From Streptomyces sp. CB03234 (GTDB lineage: Bacteria > Actinomycetota > Actinomycetes > Streptomycetales > Streptomycetaceae), in the NCBI RefSeq assembly GCF_001905885.1, contig NZ_LIYH01000006.1, forward strand, positions 434,001 to 498,000: DNA of 64,000 nt, in the 5' to 3' direction. The position numbers and the translations under genes were made by a program. The notes beneath the pieces are model-generated. The model made no database searches. It worked only from the letters and a program-made list of their open reading frames with translations, and was not told the DNA's origin. The number at the start of each line of letters is the position of its first letter. The first letter of the stretch is position 1. Shown in pieces: positions 27,470 to 37,020 of this stretch.

Positions 27470-28258
27470 GTGACAACGGCTGTGACCATCCCCAGGCACG
27501 GGGGTACTGGAGGGCGTACGGCCGTCGCGGCGCGGGCGCGCCGGGTCGTGAAGGCGTACGGGGCGGGGGAGACCCGCGTCGTCGCGCTGGACCACGTCGA
27601 TGTGGACATCGCGCGCGGGCAGTTCACCGCGATCATGGGCCCGTCCGGCTCCGGCAAATCGACGCTGATGCACTGCCTGGCCGGCCTGGACACCGTGACG
27701 AGCGGCGAGATCTTCCTCGACGAGACGGAGATCACCAAGCTGAAGGACAAGAGGCTGACGCGGTTGCGCCGGGACCGGGTCGGCTTCATATTCCAGGCGT
27801 TCAACCTGCTGCCGACGCTCAACGCGATCGAGAACATCACGCTGCCGATGGACATCGCCGGCCGCAAGCCGGACGCGGCCTGGCTGAACCGGGTGGTGGA
27901 GACGGTGGGGCTGGCCGAGCGGCTGAAGCACCGGCCTTCGCAGCTGTCGGGTGGCCAGCAGCAGCGTGTCGCGGTGGCCCGTGCGCTGGCCGCCCGGCCC
28001 GAGATCATCTTCGGTGACGAGCCGACCGGGAACCTGGACTCGCGGGCCGGCGCGGAGGTGCTGGGCTTCCTGCGCAGGTCCGTGGACGAGCTGGGCCAGA
28101 CCATCGTGATGGTCACGCACGATCCGGTGGCGGCGAGCTACGCGGACCGGGTGCTGTACCTGGCGGACGGGCGCATCGTCGACGAGATGTTCCGGCCGAC
28201 GGCGGACGCGGTCCTGGACCGGATGAAGGACTTCGACGCGCGGGGGCGGACATCGTGA
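27470..28258 (+). CDS. ABC transporter ATPase, MacB/LolD type
   Basis: 262 residues. Walker A GPSGSGKST (K63), Q-loop FIFQAFNLLPTLNAIENI, signature LSGGQQQRVAVARALA, Walker B IIFGDEPTGNLDS and the H-loop VTHDP. The NLDS extension and LTxLRRDRVGFIFQ segment mark the MacB/LolD/FtsE subgroup that works with FtsX-like permeases in mechanotransmission or lipoprotein/peptide export. GTG 27470 follows AGGAG with a 7-base spacer. Its stop overlaps the permease start by four bases. Confidence 0.94.
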   Translation: MTTAVTIPRHGGTGGRTAVAARARRVVKAYGAGETRVVALDHVDVDIARGQFTAIMGPSGSGKSTLMHCLAGLDTVTSGEIFLDETEITKLKDKRLTRLRRDRVGFIFQAFNLLPTLNAIENITLPMDIAGRKPDAAWLNRVVETVGLAERLKHRPSQLSGGQQQRVAVARALAARPEIIFGDEPTGNLDSRAGAEVLGFLRRSVDELGQTIVMVTHDPVAASYADRVLYLADGRIVDEMFRPTADAVLDRMKDFDARGRTS

Positions 28259-30834
28259 CCGTCGTCAGAACCTCACTGCGCAACTTCTTCGCACACAAGG
28301 GCCGTATGGCGCTGTCGGCGGTGGCGGTGCTGCTGTCGGTGGCGTTCGTCAGCGGGACGCTGGTGTTCACGGACACCATGAACACGACGTTCGACAAGCT
28401 GTTCGCGGCGTCGGCGGCGGATGTCACCGTCAGTCCGAAGTCGGCGGCGACCGACGACGAGGTGCCGCGGACCGGCAGGCCCGAGTCGATGCCCGCGTCC
28501 GTGGTCGAGCGGGTCGAGGCGGCGGAGGGCGTCAAGTCGGCCGAGGGCGCGGTCGTCTCGACGAGCGTGACGGTCGTCGACGCGGACAACAGGAACATGG
28601 GGTCCACCAACGGCGCCCCCACGTTCGCCGGCAACTGGACGCGCAACGACCTGCGTTCGATGGAGATCGCGTCGGGGCACGCGCCGCGCGGTCCGACCGA
28701 GGTGATGGTCGACGCCGACACCGCCGAGAAGCACGGGCTGGCGCTGGGCGACGAGCTGCGGACGATCGCCGTCACCGGCGACTTCACGGCGAAGATCTCC
28801 GGTATCGCGGCCTTCCGGGTCACCAATCCGGGTGCGGCCGTCGTCTACTTCGACACCGCGACGGCCCAGCGGGAACTGCTGGGCGCGGAAGGCCGGTTCA
28901 CCCATGTGTATGTGGCGGCGGACGCCGGAGTCGGTCATGAGCAGCTGAAGAGGAGCGTCGCGTCCGCCGTCGAGGGGCCGTACAGGTTCCAGACGCAGGC
29001 GGAAGCGGCCGACGCGGGCCGGGAGGACGTCGCCGGATTCCTGGACGTGATGAAGTACGCGATGCTCGGCTTCGCCGGGATCGCTTTCCTCGTCGGTATT
29101 TTCCTCATCGTCAACACCTTCTCGATGCTGGTCGCCCAGCGCACCCGCGAGATAGGCCTGATGCGTGCCATCGGGTCGAGCCGCCGGCAGATCAACCGCT
29201 CGGTCCTCATCGAGGCGGTGCTGCTCGGCGTTGTCGGTTCGGTGCTCGGTGTGGGCGCCGGGGTGGGGCTCGCGGTCGGTCTGATGGAGCTGATGTCGTC
29301 CATGGGCATGGAGCTGTCCACGCGGGACCTGACGGTCAGGTGGACCACTCCGGCCATCGGCCTGCTCCTGGGTGTCGTCGTCACCGTCCTGGCGGCGTAC
29401 GTACCGGCCCGCCGGGCCGGCAAGGTCTCCCCGATGGCCGCCCTGCGGGACGCGGGCACCCCGGCGGACGGCAAGGCCGGTCTCGTACGCGGGATCGTGG
29501 GGCTGGTCCTGACGGGCGCGGGCGGTGCGGCGCTGTACGTGGCGGCGCGGGCCGATCAGGCGGCCGAGGGGTCGGTGTTCCTCGGTGCGGGTGTCGTGCT
29601 GAGCCTCATCGGGTTCGTGGTGGTCGGCCCGGTGCTGGTGGGCGGCGTGGTCAAGGTCCTCGGCGCGCTACTGCTGCGGGTGTTCGGGCCGGTGGGGCGG
29701 ATGGCGGAGCGCAACGCGCTGCGCAATCCGCGCCGGACGGGGGCGACCGGCGCCGCCCTGATGATCGGCCTCGCGCTGGTCGCCTGCCTGGCGGTGGTGG
29801 GCTCGTCGATGGTGGCCTCCGCGACGGAGGAGCTGGACAGGTCGGTGGGCGCGGATTTCATCGTCCAGAGCGCGGGCAATGACGGCCGGCCGATCGTGCC
29901 GCAGGCGCAGGCGGCCCTGGAGAGGACGCCGGGCATCGCGCATGTGACGGAGTACAAGCTGGTGGACGCCGAGCTGACGTCGCCGGACGGCAAGAAGGAG
30001 GACGAGGGCGTCATCGCCGCCGATCCCACGTACGCCACCGACTTGCGCCGTGAGACCGTCGCTGGTGAGCTGACGGCCGCGTACGGCAAGGACGCGATGT
30101 CGGTGGGCAGCGACTACGCCCAGCGGCACGGGGTGAAGGTCGGCGACACGATCGCGGTGGCGTTCAAGGGCGGCGAGACGGCGAGGCTGAAGGTCGCGGC
30201 GATCACCTCGGACGACACGAACGTCGACAAGGGCGCCACGTACACCAGCATCACGACGGCCGGGAGGTACCTGCCGGCCGAGAAGATGCCCCACAGCATG
30301 ATCATGTTCGCGAAGGCGGAGGAGGGCAAGGAGAGCGAGGCCTACGCCGCGCTGAAGGAGTCGCTGGCCGGCTATCCGCAGTACAAGGTGCAGAACCAGA
30401 CGGACTTCAAGCAGGACCTGAAGGACCAGATCGGACAGCTGCTGAACATCGTGTACGGGCTGCTGGCGCTGGCGATCATCGTGGCGGTGCTGGGTGTGGT
30501 CAACACGCTGGCCCTGTCGGTGGTCGAACGCACCCGGGAGATAGGCCTGATGCGGGCCATCGGCCTGTCGCGCCGTCAGCTGCGGCGCATGATCCGCCTG
30601 GAGTCCGTGGTGATCGCCCTCTTCGGCGCCCTGCTCGGGCTGGTCCTCGGCATGGGCTGGGGCACGGCGGCGCAGAAGCTGCTGGCCCTGGAGGGGCTCG
30701 GGGTCCTGGACATACCGTGGCCGACGATCCTGACGGTGTTCGCCGGGTCGGCGTTCGTGGGCCTGTTCGCGGCGCTGGTCCCGGCGTTCCGGGCGGGCCG
30801 GATGAACGTGCTGAACGCCATCGCGACCGAGTGA
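28255..30834 (+). CDS. ABC transporter permease with two FtsX domains
   Basis: 859 residues: one N-terminal helix, a large extracytoplasmic domain (about 45-255), three helices forming FtsX domain 1 (with TREIGLMRAIGSSRRQINRS), a further helix pair, a second periplasm-like domain (about 520-720) and a C-terminal FtsX domain 2 (TREIGLMRAIGLSRRQLRRM). This duplicated layout is that of actinobacterial MacB-like exporters. GTG start overlaps the ATPase gene. Substrate unknown; antimicrobial peptide or lipid-linked cargo are the usual proposals. Confidence 0.93.
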   Translation: MTVVRTSLRNFFAHKGRMALSAVAVLLSVAFVSGTLVFTDTMNTTFDKLFAASAADVTVSPKSAATDDEVPRTGRPESMPASVVERVEAAEGVKSAEGAVVSTSVTVVDADNRNMGSTNGAPTFAGNWTRNDLRSMEIASGHAPRGPTEVMVDADTAEKHGLALGDELRTIAVTGDFTAKISGIAAFRVTNPGAAVVYFDTATAQRELLGAEGRFTHVYVAADAGVGHEQLKRSVASAVEGPYRFQTQAEAADAGREDVAGFLDVMKYAMLGFAGIAFLVGIFLIVNTFSMLVAQRTREIGLMRAIGSSRRQINRSVLIEAVLLGVVGSVLGVGAGVGLAVGLMELMSSMGMELSTRDLTVRWTTPAIGLLLGVVVTVLAAYVPARRAGKVSPMAALRDAGTPADGKAGLVRGIVGLVLTGAGGAALYVAARADQAAEGSVFLGAGVVLSLIGFVVVGPVLVGGVVKVLGALLLRVFGPVGRMAERNALRNPRRTGATGAALMIGLALVACLAVVGSSMVASATEELDRSVGADFIVQSAGNDGRPIVPQAQAALERTPGIAHVTEYKLVDAELTSPDGKKEDEGVIAADPTYATDLRRETVAGELTAAYGKDAMSVGSDYAQRHGVKVGDTIAVAFKGGETARLKVAAITSDDTNVDKGATYTSITTAGRYLPAEKMPHSMIMFAKAEEGKESEAYAALKESLAGYPQYKVQNQTDFKQDLKDQIGQLLNIVYGLLALAIIVAVLGVVNTLALSVVERTREIGLMRAIGLSRRQLRRMIRLESVVIALFGALLGLVLGMGWGTAAQKLLALEGLGVLDIPWPTILTVFAGSAFVGLFAALVPAFRAGRMNVLNAIATE

Positions 30835-30844
30835 CGCCCCGCCG

Positions 30845-30926
30845 CGTGGCGTCCGTGGCGTCGGTGGCGCCTGTGGCGTCCGGTGGTGTCCGTGGCGTCC
30901 GGTGGCGCCTGTGGCGTCCGGTGGCC
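30845..30926. repeat. Minisatellite between permease and DUF2079 genes
   Basis: TGGCGTCC/GGTGGCGCC-type units; a 24-bp block at 30863-30886 recurs exactly at 30901-30924. It fills the space between two convergent stops, where a terminator would be expected. Confidence 0.8.
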
Positions 30927-30928
30927 GG

Positions 30929-32374
30929 TCAGGTGCGGCGCTGCAGCAGCAGGTAGCCGCCGGCCTCACCGGCCACGCGGTAGCGGGCGTCGGGGTGGAG
31001 CTGCCGGGCGTAGGTGTGGGCGTCGCGCACCCAGCCGGAGGAGTTGTTGAGCGCGATCCAGTCGGGCGTCACGCCCCGCGTGTCGCCCACCCACAGCACG
31101 CGGCAGCGGCCGGCCAGGCGGCTGATCGGCCCGACGTTCGCCTCGACCGTCGCGCCGTCGGGGACGCGGGCGAGGAGGTCCTCGGCCGCGACGACCCGCG
31201 GGGACTTGCGGTACGTGGCGGCCTCGGTGAGCGACGCGAGGGGCAGGGAGGTGGTCAGGGCCAGCGCGGCCGCCGCGGCGCAGGCGGGGAGCCGGTCGGC
31301 GTACGTACGCAGCCAGGGGCGTGGGCTGCGGCGGGAGATGTCGGCGGCGTCGGCGAGGGCGAGGAACAGAACGGGCATCAGGACGGCGCTGTAGTGCCAG
31401 TCGGTCGACCAGTAGTGGTCGTCGCCGGACAGGAAGCGCCAGCCGAGGGTGGGCGCCCCGGCCAGCAGGAGGGGGGAGCGGACGGCGAGCAGGCCGGTGG
31501 TGGGCAGCAGCAGCCAGGCCAGGGTGCGCAGCTTGGTGTCGGCACCGGCGAAGGGGGAGGGGCCGCCGTCGACCTTGGTCCAGTAGTCGTAGCCGCCCGT
31601 GGTGTTGAAGGAGGGGATGACGGCGGTGAGGGTGAGGAGCGTGGCGGTCGCGCCGAGGACGGCGACGCCGATCGCGTACAGGGCGGCGCGGGACGGGTCC
31701 CGGCGGGCCCGCCAGGCCACGACCAGGGCGATCGCGGCGAGGGTGACGCCCAGGTCCTCCTTGACCAGGACCAGGGGCACCGCCCACAGGAGTGCGGCGC
31801 GCCATCGCCGACCCAGGAGGGCTTCGAGTGAGAAGGCGATCAGCGGGACGGCGAAGCAGATCTCGTGGAAGTCGAAGTCGGCCGCCTGCTGGATGCCCCA
31901 GGACAGTCCGTACGCGATGCCGATGGCCAGGCCGGAAGCGCGGCCCAGCAGGCGGGTCGCGGCGCGGGTGACGGGGATCGCGGCGAGCGCGAAGAGCGCG
32001 GCCTGGGCGACGAGGAGGGTGACGGGGGTGGGGAAGAGCCGGTAGGCGGGGGCGAGGAGGGCGGTGATGGGGCTGAAGTGGTCACCGAGGATGTTGGTGC
32101 CCGGGCCCTTGAGGTCGGCGACCGGGGCCTGGAGGTGGGCGTAGCCGCGGATGGCCTGCTCGAAGATGCCCAGGTCCCAGGAGCGGGTCTCCATGCGGCG
32201 GTACCGCAGGACGGAGAGGGTCGTGTACGCGGCGAACAGTGCGAGCGCGAGGAGGTACGGGGCGCGGTCCGTCCAGGTCCGTGGCCGGTTCCCGGGCGCG
32301 GGGGGACGGCGCGCCCCGGGTATCGGTATCGGTTCGGTGCCGCCGGTGGGCGGGGCGAGGACGGCTCCACGCAT
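30929..32374 (-). CDS. DUF2079 polytopic membrane protein
   Basis: 481 residues with about ten hydrophobic helices, resembling GT-C-like DUF2079 proteins: SWDLGIFEQAIRGYAHL, LGDHFSPI and VKEDLGVTL motifs in the N-terminal half and a soluble C-terminal part. The D-H-F-S-P and K-E-D-L-G motifs lie where the catalytic loops of polyprenol-dependent glycosyltransferases would be, so a role in cell-surface glycosylation is plausible but unproven. AAGGAG precedes the ATG. Confidence 0.85.
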   Translation of the reverse strand: MRGAVLAPPTGGTEPIPIPGARRPPAPGNRPRTWTDRAPYLLALALFAAYTTLSVLRYRRMETRSWDLGIFEQAIRGYAHLQAPVADLKGPGTNILGDHFSPITALLAPAYRLFPTPVTLLVAQAALFALAAIPVTRAATRLLGRASGLAIGIAYGLSWGIQQAADFDFHEICFAVPLIAFSLEALLGRRWRAALLWAVPLVLVKEDLGVTLAAIALVVAWRARRDPSRAALYAIGVAVLGATATLLTLTAVIPSFNTTGGYDYWTKVDGGPSPFAGADTKLRTLAWLLLPTTGLLAVRSPLLLAGAPTLGWRFLSGDDHYWSTDWHYSAVLMPVLFLALADAADISRRSPRPWLRTYADRLPACAAAAALALTTSLPLASLTEAATYRKSPRVVAAEDLLARVPDGATVEANVGPISRLAGRCRVLWVGDTRGVTPDWIALNNSSGWVRDAHTYARQLHPDARYRVAGEAGGYLLLQRRT

Positions 32375-32682
32375 GGGTGAGGGGCTCCTTCGGGCGTCTC
32401 GTCGGGCGTCGGGCGTCGGGCGTCCGGCGTCCGGCGTCCGGCACGTGCTTACGGGCCGGCGGGACCGGGCGGGGTCGGACAGGTCTCATGGCGTATACGT
32501 CCGGGGGGACGGTTCCGGTTGACACTCTGCCGCACGAATTTTCGGACGTTTCGTGGGGTGCTTCGTGGGACGGGAGAGGTTTCGGGCGCGGCTGTCGGAG
32601 CGACGTCGTACGCTGGGAACCCCCGGCCCGTGAGACGTGTCGGGCGGTTCGCGTTGCCCACACCCCCCGGATGGAAGCCTTC
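32375..32682. other. Intergenic region before mfd with 7-bp repeats
   Basis: 308 bp. 32391-32442 is a run of CGGGCGT/CGTCCGG heptamers. A TTGACA hexamer at 32519-32524 could be a -35 element but I see no good -10 at the right distance. No gene supported here. Confidence 0.5.
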
Positions 32683-35600
32683 ATGAGCTTGCACGGTCTG
32701 CTCGACGCCGTCGTCAAGGACCCCGCCCTCACCGAAGCGGTGAAGGCCGCCGCCGATGGTCACCGGGCCCATGTCGACCTGGTCGGCCCGCCCGCCGCGC
32801 GTCCCTTCGCGCTCGCCGCGCTGGCCCGGGACGCCGGCCGCCCGGTGCTCGCCGTGACGGCGACCGGCCGGGAGGCGGAGGACCTGGCGGCCGCTCTGCG
32901 CACCCTGCTGGACCCGGACACGGTCGTGGAGTACCCGTCCTGGGAGACGCTGCCGCACGAGCGGCTCTCGCCCCGTTCCGACACGGTGGGCCGCCGCCTG
33001 GCCGTGCTGCGGCGCCTGGCCCACCCGTCGGCGGACGACCCGGCGACCGGCCCGGTCTCGGTGGTCGTCGCGCCCGTACGCTCCGTGCTCCAGCCGCAGG
33101 TCAAGGGCCTGGGCGACCTGGAGCCGGTGTCCTTGCGCACCGGGCAGACCGCCGACCTCAACGAGGTCGTGGAGGGGCTCGCGGCCGCGGCGTACGCGCG
33201 CGTGGAGCTGGTGGAGAAACGCGGCGAGTTCGCGGTGCGCGGCGGGATCCTGGACGTGTTCCCGCCGACGGAGGAGCACCCGCTGCGGATCGAGTTCTGG
33301 GGCGACGACGTCGAGGAGATCCGGTACTTCAAGGTGGCCGACCAGCGGTCCCTGGAGGTCGCCGAGCACGGCCTGTGGGCGCCGCCGTGCCGGGAGCTGC
33401 TGCTGACGGAGTCGGTCAGGGCACGGGCGGCGGCCCTGGCCGAGGCCCACCCCGAGCTGGGCGACCTGCTCGGCAAGATCGCCGAGGGCATCGCGGTGGA
33501 GGGCATGGAGTCCCTCGCCCCGGTCCTGGTCGACGACATGGAACTGCTGCTGGACGTGCTGCCCAAGGGCTCCATGGCGGTGGTGTGCGACCCGGAGCGG
33601 GTGCGTACCCGGGCCGCCGACCTGGTGGCCACCTCGCAGGAGTTCCTGCACGCCTCATGGGCGGCGACCGCCGGTGGCGGCGAGGCGCCGATCGACGTCG
33701 GCGCGGCGTCGCTGTGGGGCATCGCGGACGTACGGGACCGGGCGCGCGAGCTCGGCATGATGTGGTGGTCGGTGTCCCCGTTCGCCGCCGACGACACGTG
33801 GACAGATGCCGCTGACGCGGCGGGGGACGACGACACGCTCAAGCTGGGCATGCACGCCCCGGAGTCGTACCGGGGCGACACCGCCCGCGCGCTCGCCGAC
33901 ACCAAGGGCTGGCTGGCGGACGGCTGGCGCACGGTGTACGTCACCGAGGCGCACGGCCCGGCGGCCCGCACGGTGGAGGTGCTGGGCGGTGAGGGCATCG
34001 CCGCCCGCCTCGACGCCGACCTCACCGACATCTCGCCGTCGGTCGTGCACGTGGCGTGCGGCTCGATCGAGTACGGCTTCATCGACCCGGGCCTGAAGCT
34101 CGCCGTCCTCACCGAGACCGACCTGTCGGGCCAGAAGGCGGCCGGCAAGGACGGCCAGCGGATGCCGACGCGGCGCCGCAAGACGATCGACCCGCTCACC
34201 CTGGAGACCGGCGACTACATCGTCCACGAGCAGCACGGTGTGGGCCGCTACATCGAGATGGTGCAGCGCACCGTCCAGGGCGCCACCCGCGAGTACCTCC
34301 TGGTCGAGTACGCCCCCGCCAAGCGCGGCCAGCCCGGCGACCGCCTCTACATCCCCACCGACCAGCTGGAGCAGGTCACCAAGTACGTGGGCGGCGAGGC
34401 CCCGACCCTGCACCGGCTCGGCGGCGCCGACTGGACCAAGACCAAGGCGCGGGCGAAGAAGGCGGTCAAGGAGATCGCCGCCGACCTGATCAAGCTGTAC
34501 AGCGCCCGCATGGCGGCGCCCGGCCACGCCTTCGGCCCGGACACCCCCTGGCAGCGGGAGCTGGAGGACGCCTTCCCGTACGCGGAGACCCCCGACCAGC
34601 TGTCCACCATCGCCGAGGTGAAGGAGGACATGGAGAAGACCGTCCCCATGGACCGCCTGGTGTGCGGCGACGTGGGCTACGGCAAGACGGAGATCGCCGT
34701 GCGCGCCGCGTTCAAGGCGGTGCAGGACGGCAAGCAGGTCGCGGTCCTCGTGCCCACCACGCTCCTGGTCCAGCAGCACTTCGGTACGTTCTCCGAGCGC
34801 TACTCGCAGTTCCCCGTGGTCGTCCGCGCCCTGTCCCGCTTCCAGTCCGACACGGAGGCGAAGGCGACGCTGGAGGGCCTGAAGGACGGTTCCGTCGACA
34901 TCGTCATCGGCACGCACCGGCTGTTCTCGTCCGAGACCAAGTTCAAGGACCTGGGCCTGGTCATCGTCGACGAGGAGCAGCGGTTCGGTGTCGAGCACAA
35001 GGAGCAGCTGAAGAAGCTGCGCGCCAACGTCGACGTCCTCACCATGTCCGCCACCCCCATCCCCCGGACGCTGGAGATGGCCGTCACCGGTATCCGCGAG
35101 ATGTCGACGATCACGACGCCCCCCGAGGAGCGGCACCCGGTCCTGACCTTCGTCGGACCGTACGAGGAGAAGCAGATCGGCGCGGCGATCCGCCGTGAGC
35201 TGCTGCGCGAGGGACAGGTCTTCTACATCCACAACCGGGTGGAGTCCATCGACCGGGCCGCGGCCCGCCTCCGCGAGATCGTTCCCGAGGCCCGGATCGC
35301 GATCGCCCACGGGCAGATGTCCGAACAGGCACTGGAGCAGGTGGTCGTGGACTTCTGGGAGAAGAAGTTCGACGTCCTGGTCTCCACGACGATCGTCGAG
35401 TCGGGCATCGACATCTCCAACGCCAACACCCTGATCGTCGAGCGCGGCGACAACTTCGGCCTCTCGCAGCTGCACCAGCTGCGCGGCCGTGTCGGCCGTG
35501 GCCGCGAGCGCGGTTACGCGTACTTCCTCTACCCGCCGGAGAAGCCGCTCACCGAGACCGCCCACGAGCGCCTCGCGACGATCGCCCAGCACACCGAGAT

Positions 35601-36237
35601 GGGCGCCGGCATGTACGTGGCCATGAAGGACCTGGAGATCCGGGGTGCGGGCAACCTGCTGGGCGGCGAGCAGTCCGGCCACATCGCGGGCGTCGGCTTC
35701 GACCTGTACGTACGCATGGTGGGCGAGGCGGTCGCCGACTACCGCGCCTCCCTGGAGGGCGGCGTGGAGGAGGAGCCGCCGCTGGAGGTCAAGATCGAGC
35801 TCCCGGTCGACGCGCACGTCCCGCACGACTACGCGCCGGGCGAGCGGCTGCGCCTCCAGGCGTACCGGTCGATCGCCTCCGCCAACTCGGAGGAGGACAT
35901 CAAGGCGGTCCGCGAGGAACTCGCCGACCGCTACGGCAAGCTCCCCGAACCGGTCGAGAACCTCCTGCTGGTCGCCGGCCTGCGCATGCTGGCCCGCGCG
36001 TGCGGCGTCGGCGAGATCGTCCTCCAGGGCCCCAACATCCGCTTCGCCCCGGTGGAACTGCGCGAGTCGCAGGAGCTGCGCCTCAAGCGCCTCTACCCCC
36101 GTACGGTGATCAAGGCCCCCACCCACCAGATCCTCGTCCCCCGCCCCACCACGGGCAAGATCGGCGGCAAGCCGGTCGTGGGCCGCGAACTGCTGTCGTG
36201 GACGGGCGAGTTCCTGACGACGATCCTGGGGTCGTAG
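32683..36237 (+). CDS. mfd: Transcription-repair coupling factor
   Basis: 1184 residues, full length. Releases RNA polymerase stalled at DNA lesions and recruits UvrA. N-terminal UvrB-like region (VGPPAARPFALAALARD, PSWETLPHERLSPRSD), the RNA-polymerase-interaction (CarD-like) domain near 500-600 (YIVHEQHGVGRYIEM), then RecG-like translocase: GDVGYGKTE Walker A (K668), VDEEQRFGVEHKE Walker B (about 763), TMSATPIPRTLEMA and QLHQLRGRVGR, and a C-terminal TRCF domain. ATG 32683 is used because GGAAG lies 5 bases upstream; ATG 32671 is possible. Confidence 0.96.
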   Translation: MSLHGLLDAVVKDPALTEAVKAAADGHRAHVDLVGPPAARPFALAALARDAGRPVLAVTATGREAEDLAAALRTLLDPDTVVEYPSWETLPHERLSPRSDTVGRRLAVLRRLAHPSADDPATGPVSVVVAPVRSVLQPQVKGLGDLEPVSLRTGQTADLNEVVEGLAAAAYARVELVEKRGEFAVRGGILDVFPPTEEHPLRIEFWGDDVEEIRYFKVADQRSLEVAEHGLWAPPCRELLLTESVRARAAALAEAHPELGDLLGKIAEGIAVEGMESLAPVLVDDMELLLDVLPKGSMAVVCDPERVRTRAADLVATSQEFLHASWAATAGGGEAPIDVGAASLWGIADVRDRARELGMMWWSVSPFAADDTWTDAADAAGDDDTLKLGMHAPESYRGDTARALADTKGWLADGWRTVYVTEAHGPAARTVEVLGGEGIAARLDADLTDISPSVVHVACGSIEYGFIDPGLKLAVLTETDLSGQKAAGKDGQRMPTRRRKTIDPLTLETGDYIVHEQHGVGRYIEMVQRTVQGATREYLLVEYAPAKRGQPGDRLYIPTDQLEQVTKYVGGEAPTLHRLGGADWTKTKARAKKAVKEIAADLIKLYSARMAAPGHAFGPDTPWQRELEDAFPYAETPDQLSTIAEVKEDMEKTVPMDRLVCGDVGYGKTEIAVRAAFKAVQDGKQVAVLVPTTLLVQQHFGTFSERYSQFPVVVRALSRFQSDTEAKATLEGLKDGSVDIVIGTHRLFSSETKFKDLGLVIVDEEQRFGVEHKEQLKKLRANVDVLTMSATPIPRTLEMAVTGIREMSTITTPPEERHPVLTFVGPYEEKQIGAAIRRELLREGQVFYIHNRVESIDRAAARLREIVPEARIAIAHGQMSEQALEQVVVDFWEKKFDVLVSTTIVESGIDISNANTLIVERGDNFGLSQLHQLRGRVGRGRERGYAYFLYPPEKPLTETAHERLATIAQHTEMGAGMYVAMKDLEIRGAGNLLGGEQSGHIAGVGFDLYVRMVGEAVADYRASLEGGVEEEPPLEVKIELPVDAHVPHDYAPGERLRLQAYRSIASANSEEDIKAVREELADRYGKLPEPVENLLLVAGLRMLARACGVGEIVLQGPNIRFAPVELRESQELRLKRLYPRTVIKAPTHQILVPRPTTGKIGGKPVVGRELLSWTGEFLTTILGS

Positions 36238-36266
36238 ATGTTCATACGCCGTGTTACCTTCGGAGC

Positions 36267-36566
36267 ATGGCGAAGACCCGGGTGACGTTCACCATCGACC
36301 CGGCGGACGCCGCGCGGCTCCGCCGGGCGGCCCAGCGTGCGGGCGTGACCGTGTCGGCGTACATCGAGTCCAGGGTCCTGGCCTCGGTCGAGCAGGACGA
36401 GGCCATAAGCGCGGCGTTCCGGGACGCGGACGCCGCGACCGCCGCCGCCTACGCCGCCGCCGACGCCGCCATCTGGCCGGAGCCCGAGCCGCTGACGGCG
36501 GAGGACAAGGCGGAGGCGGACGCCGTCCTGGAGCGGTTCTTCGCCAAGATGCAGCGCTCCGCATGA
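36267..36566 (+). CDS. Antitoxin-like small protein of a VapBC-type pair
   Basis: 99 residues. The N-terminus (KTRVTFTIDPADAARLRRAAQRAGVTVSAYIESRVL) fits a ribbon-helix-helix DNA-binding domain; an Ala-rich helix and an acidic C-terminal helix follow, which would wrap the toxin. It overlaps the PIN-domain gene by four bases (ATGA), the usual coupling. GGAG stands only one base from the ATG, and TTACCT eight bases before it could be a -10 element, so leaderless translation is possible. Confidence 0.8.
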   Translation: MAKTRVTFTIDPADAARLRRAAQRAGVTVSAYIESRVLASVEQDEAISAAFRDADAATAAAYAAADAAIWPEPEPLTAEDKAEADAVLERFFAKMQRSA

Positions 36567-36970
36567 CGGCACACGTCGTCTACGACAGCGGCGCGCTGAT
36601 CGCCGTCGAGCGTGGCAGCGCCAAGTTCCGCTACCTGCACCGAACCTGGCGGGCCGCCGGAATCACGCCGGTCGTCCCCGGCCCGGTCCTGGCGCAGGTC
36701 TGGCGGGGCGGGGCCCGCCAGTACGCCCTCGCCGAGTTCCTCAAGCAGTGCCGGGTGCACGTGGCCTACACGGTGGACGACTACCGTCGCGCAGGCTGGA
36801 TGCTGGGCCACGCCGACCTGCCGAACAAGCAGCGGCCGGACGCGGTGGACGCCCTGGTCGTCCTGACGGCGGTGCTTCACCACACGGACACGGTCGTCAC
36901 CTCCGACCCCGCCGACGTGGCCGCCTGCGCCGCGACGCTCGACTGGAAGCTGGACCCCGTGGTCGTGTGA
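36563..36970 (+). CDS. PIN-domain ribonuclease toxin (VapC-like)
   Basis: 135 residues. Acidic PIN residues are visible: D8 in VVYDSGALIAVERG with E16, D at RPDAVDALVV (two Asp) and D in VTSDPADV. VapC toxins are Mg-dependent endoribonucleases cutting tRNA or rRNA; the target here is unknown. Starts on the ATG overlapping the antitoxin stop. The pair lies between mfd and a GntR regulator. Confidence 0.85.
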   Translation: MTAHVVYDSGALIAVERGSAKFRYLHRTWRAAGITPVVPGPVLAQVWRGGARQYALAEFLKQCRVHVAYTVDDYRRAGWMLGHADLPNKQRPDAVDALVVLTAVLHHTDTVVTSDPADVAACAATLDWKLDPVVV

Positions 36971-37020
36971 AGCGAGGCCGGGGCGGAGCGACTCTCGCGG
37001 TGCGCCGCTCGTCGCAGCGC

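Noticed and set aside
33655..36126. 823-codon open frame antisense to mfd
   Set aside because: Runs through the fully conserved mfd coding sequence; no family features.
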